Positions 61,427-64,000 of a stretch of 64,000 nt of DNA are shown here, in pieces. This DNA is from Streptomyces sp. NBC_00490 (GTDB lineage: Bacteria; Actinomycetota; Actinomycetes; Streptomycetales; Streptomycetaceae): positions 7,316,001 to 7,380,000 of the forward strand of contig NZ_CP107869.1 of NCBI RefSeq assembly GCF_036013645.1, written 5' to 3'. Both the position numbers and the translations under genes were made by a program. The number at the start of each line of letters is the position of its first letter. The first letter of the stretch is position 1. The notes under the pieces were generated by a model. That model had not been told where the DNA came from. It was given only the letters and a program-made list of their open reading frames with translations, and did not search any database.

Positions 61427-64000
61427 ATGCCGACGCCGATCACGCCCGAGGCGCACAGAGCGCAGAAGAAGCCGCCCATGTATCAGCCGACTCCGCCCGC
61501 CGCCACCGACGACGACCGCTCCGCCGCAGGCGGACCAGGGCCGCAGACCGGCCTGCCACGGCACGCGGCCGGCGCCGACCGCCACGCGCCGGAGGGTCCG
61601 AGTGGCCCCTCTGCCTCCCCCGGCCAGGTCCGATACGCGCCCACGTCGCCCGAGGAAGAGGTGTATTCCGCCTGGCCGACGGGCCGAGTCGCACCCCCTG
61701 GTCCGGTGACCGCTCCAGGTCCACTCCACTTATCGGAGGCGCACCCCGACGGTCACCCTGGTTCTGCGATGCCTCCGGCCTCGGTGCCCTCGTGGGAGGC
61801 GACCCCTGATGGCCGTCCCGGGCCTGCGACGCCCTCGGTCTCACGCCCCTCGTGGGAGGCCGAGCCGGCCGATCGCCCCAGCCGGGGGAGGGCGACGGGC
61901 CCGCCAGGCGGGGGAGAGGAGGACCCGGCCGTTCTGTCCGGCTCGCCCCGTGCCCGATCGGCAGGTCGGCCGCACAACTCAGGTCCGTCGGCCGCCGAAA
62001 GGCCCGCCTCTCCGCCTCCCACGGGCCACCGCTCGGCACCACCTCAGCCCACCGGCCAGACAGGTCGCCCGCCGGCTTCACCTGGTCGTGGCAGCCCCCT
62101 TCCGCCACCCCGCCGCCCCGTCGACCTGCCGTCCACCCACACCGCCCTCATCTGCGTCGCTCTCCCGGGCCTCGTGATCTCCACGGAACAGGGGCAGTTG
62201 ACCGGGCGGGGGCTGGAAGGGTTCTACCGGGCCGGTCGACGCGTGCTGTCCCGCTGCCAGGTCCGAGTGGCTGGACGCGAACCCGTCGCGGTCCAGTCGC
62301 GCATGACCACGGCCGACAGCGCCCGTTTCCTGGGAACCGTCCGGACCTCCGCGCACACGGGACCGGACCCGGACGTCGTCGTCGAGCGCGTCCGGCACGC
62401 GGACGGCACGGAGCGGATCACCCTGTACAGCGCGGCCCCACGCCCGCTGCGCCTACCGGTCGAGGTGGCCCTCGGGACGGACCTGGCCGACCTGGGGGCG
62501 ATCGCGAGCGGCACCCCCGGACCCGAACTGCCCGCGAGCGTCCACGACTCCGGTCTGCGCTGGTCCTCGCCCGTCGGCAACTCGTCGATCACTGCGGACC
62601 CGCAGCCCGCCGACGCGCTGGCCTCGGCCGGGTTGCTGCGCTGGGAGTTCGTCCTGCCCCCGGGAGGCAGTACGAGCGTGGAACTGCGGGTCCGTCCGGA
62701 CGGTACGGGGCCCGTGCGGGCCGTGGGCCGGGCGGCCACCAGTCCTCTCGCCCCCGCACAGGCAGCGGGCGACGATCCCCGAGTCCGGGACCTGCTCCGG
62801 ACGAGCATCGAGGACCTCCAGGCGCTGCTCCTGCGGGACCCCGCACATCCCACCGACACACACCTGGCCGCCGGAGCCCCCTGGCGATGTGGCCTGGCCC
62901 CGGCCGAGGCGCTTGCCGCCGCCCGAATGCTCCTGCCACTCGGTACCCGGCTGGCCGCGGGCACCCTGCGCACCCTTGCCCGCACCCAACTCCGGGGCCC
63001 GGGAGAGCAGTCCGGCATGATCCCCGGACCCAGACGCGACGCGGGCACCCATCTCCCGCCGAGCTGCACCGGCACGGAAGCCACGCTGCTCTTCCCCGTG
63101 CTCCTCGCGGAAGCGCGCCGCTGGGGCCTTTCCGATCCCGACACGGAAGAACTGCTGCCCACGGCCGAACGTTGCCTGACCTGGCTGCGGACCACGGTGG
63201 GGGATGCCCCCTACCTGCGCGATCCCCAGCCCGCCGGACCGGTCCGCTGCGAGACACAGGCTCATGCCCATCGAGCCGCACTGCTCGGCGCCGATCTGCT
63301 GGACGCCTGCGGCAGACCGGGCGGTGCCGGGCTGCGGCAATGGGCCCAGGAACTGCGGGCCGCGTTCCGGGAGGAGTTCTGGATCGACGACCTGGGCGGT
63401 GGCCGGCCCGCGGCCGCCCGTGCTCCGGACGGGCGGCTCGTGCCACACCTGGGCGCCGCAGCCGTCCACCTTCTCGACACGGGGCTCCTGGGCGGAGGTG
63501 AGCTGGCGTCCGGGCTGCTCGCCAAGGTGCAGACCGAACAGCTGGCCCGGCTGCTCGGCGGCCCCGCCATGGACTCGGGCTGGGGGTTGCGCGGTCTGGG
63601 TGCCAAAGAGGCGGGGTACAACCCGTTCGGCCACCGCGGGGGAGCCGTGCGCACCCACGAGACGGCCGTAGCCGTCGCCGGACTCGCCGCCGCCGGCTAC
63701 GAGAAGGAGGCGGCCTCTCTGCTGCGGGGCACACTCGCGGCGGCCGAAGCCTTCGGTCACCGGCTGCCGGAGATGTACGCGGGGGAGCAGCGCACCGACG
63801 GGAGCGCCCCCGTCCCGCATCCGGCGGCGTGCCGGCCCGCGGCCACGGCGGCGGCAGCGGGCGTACTGCTGCTGACCACGCTCGCGGGCATCCGCCCCGA
63901 CGCCCCCGCGGGGACCGTCACCCTGCGGCCGATGCGCAGCGCACCCCTGGGCGAGATCGTTCTGACCGGACTGCGGATCGCGGGTGCCCCGTTCTCCGTA
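61427..64000 (+). CDS. Glycogen-debranching N-terminal-domain protein, 5' part
   Basis: An ORF from ATG 61427 (AGGAACC upstream) with no stop before the window edge, so 858 codons are visible. The first 225 residues or so are Pro/Gly/Ser-rich, with a 20-residue unit repeated twice ending PSWEA. From about residue 235 a GDE_N_bis-like domain begins (CVALPGLVISTEQGQLTGRG). A helical (alpha/alpha)6-type region follows, with TEATLLFPVLLAEARRWGLS, FREEFWIDDLGGG and YNPFGHRGGAVRTHETAVAV, as in amylo-alpha-1,6-glucosidase-like proteins. It may trim glycogen or trehalose-related glucans. The rest of the gene is beyond the window. Confidence 0.8.
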   Translation, partial: MPTPITPEAHRAQKKPPMYQPTPPAATDDDRSAAGGPGPQTGLPRHAAGADRHAPEGPSGPSASPGQVRYAPTSPEEEVYSAWPTGRVAPPGPVTAPGPLHLSEAHPDGHPGSAMPPASVPSWEATPDGRPGPATPSVSRPSWEAEPADRPSRGRATGPPGGGEEDPAVLSGSPRARSAGRPHNSGPSAAERPASPPPTGHRSAPPQPTGQTGRPPASPGRGSPLPPPRRPVDLPSTHTALICVALPGLVISTEQGQLTGRGLEGFYRAGRRVLSRCQVRVAGREPVAVQSRMTTADSARFLGTVRTSAHTGPDPDVVVERVRHADGTERITLYSAAPRPLRLPVEVALGTDLADLGAIASGTPGPELPASVHDSGLRWSSPVGNSSITADPQPADALASAGLLRWEFVLPPGGSTSVELRVRPDGTGPVRAVGRAATSPLAPAQAAGDDPRVRDLLRTSIEDLQALLLRDPAHPTDTHLAAGAPWRCGLAPAEALAAARMLLPLGTRLAAGTLRTLARTQLRGPGEQSGMIPGPRRDAGTHLPPSCTGTEATLLFPVLLAEARRWGLSDPDTEELLPTAERCLTWLRTTVGDAPYLRDPQPAGPVRCETQAHAHRAALLGADLLDACGRPGGAGLRQWAQELRAAFREEFWIDDLGGGRPAAARAPDGRLVPHLGAAAVHLLDTGLLGGGELASGLLAKVQTEQLARLLGGPAMDSGWGLRGLGAKEAGYNPFGHRGGAVRTHETAVAVAGLAAAGYEKEAASLLRGTLAAAEAFGHRLPEMYAGEQRTDGSAPVPHPAACRPAATAAAAGVLLLTTLAGIRPDAPAGTVTLRPMRSAPLGEIVLTGLRIAGAPFSV

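Noticed and set aside
61852..63501. 549-codon frame overlapping the debranching-like gene
   Set aside because: Pro/Arg/Gly-rich and without family signatures; the neighbouring frame (from 61427) carries the conserved domain and is open to the edge.
1..64000. tRNA, rRNA, CRISPR arrays, insertion sequences, integrase or prophage genes
   Set aside because: None seen on reading the window; no cloverleaf, regular spacer repeat or transposase motif was found.

Overview
The window is a stretch of a very high-GC actinobacterial chromosome. Gene content and order, together with GTG/TTG starts and strong third-position GC, point to a Streptomyces core-chromosome region. From memory it resembles the S. 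coelicolor recA-to-lexA-nrdRJ region; I could not run a comparison. I see no tRNA, rRNA, insertion sequence, prophage or CRISPR array.

Layout. 1-4000: tail of an AzlD-like gene, a terpenoid-cyclase-fold protein, a DUF3046 protein, an AI-2E family permease and two small membrane proteins. 4000-6230: recA-recX behind a LexA-box promoter. 6480-9450 (minus): rhodanese and cysteine dioxygenase behind a very short Cys-rich leader ORF, then a FAD monooxygenase. 9640-15400: glutamate ABC transporter gluABCD, divergent from a two-component system (gluR-gluK). 15390-20460: an orphan TAXI binding protein, a MazG-like protein, an RCK-plus-antiporter pair and a NarL-type two-component pair. 20500-28900: miaB, a LigB-like protein, an antitoxin-family protein, miaA, dapF and an Rsh-family protein. 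28900-35330: an uncharacterised protein, a secreted M1 peptidase, hflX and two tandem trypsin-like lipoproteins. 35650-40460: a three-gene NRPS-independent siderophore locus (aminotransferase, IucA/IucC synthetase, acetyltransferase). 40960-48160: DinG-type helicase, lexA, and nrdR-nrdJ ending in a strong terminator. 48200-51600: a probable broken gene, TerD, DUF4937-like, histidine phosphatase and ADP-ribosylglycohydrolase. 51930-54300: MFS exporter and divergent TetR regulator with two operator palindromes. 54370-64000: rnhB, two uncharacterised proteins, a RecQ helicase fused to a phosphoribosyltransferase-like tail, a DUF4192 protein, and a glycogen-debranching-like gene running off the right edge.

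How it works together. The SOS regulator (lexA) and its co-protease (recA) lie in one window, each with a recognisable LexA box, alongside recX, a DinG-type helicase, RecQ and RNase HII. nrdR and nrdJ have a pair of candidate NrdR boxes 31 bp apart. The glu operon and its neighbouring two-component system share one regulatory intergenic region. The cysteine dioxygenase/rhodanese pair looks controlled by a cysteine-sensing leader peptide.

Most worth a second look: the Cys-rich leader ORF and its (apparently leaderless) promoter at 7534-7657; the minimal siderophore locus that lacks the expected decarboxylase and N-hydroxylase; the RecQ-PRTase fusion; the LigB-like protein missing metal ligands; and the Rsh protein with an atypical synthetase active site.
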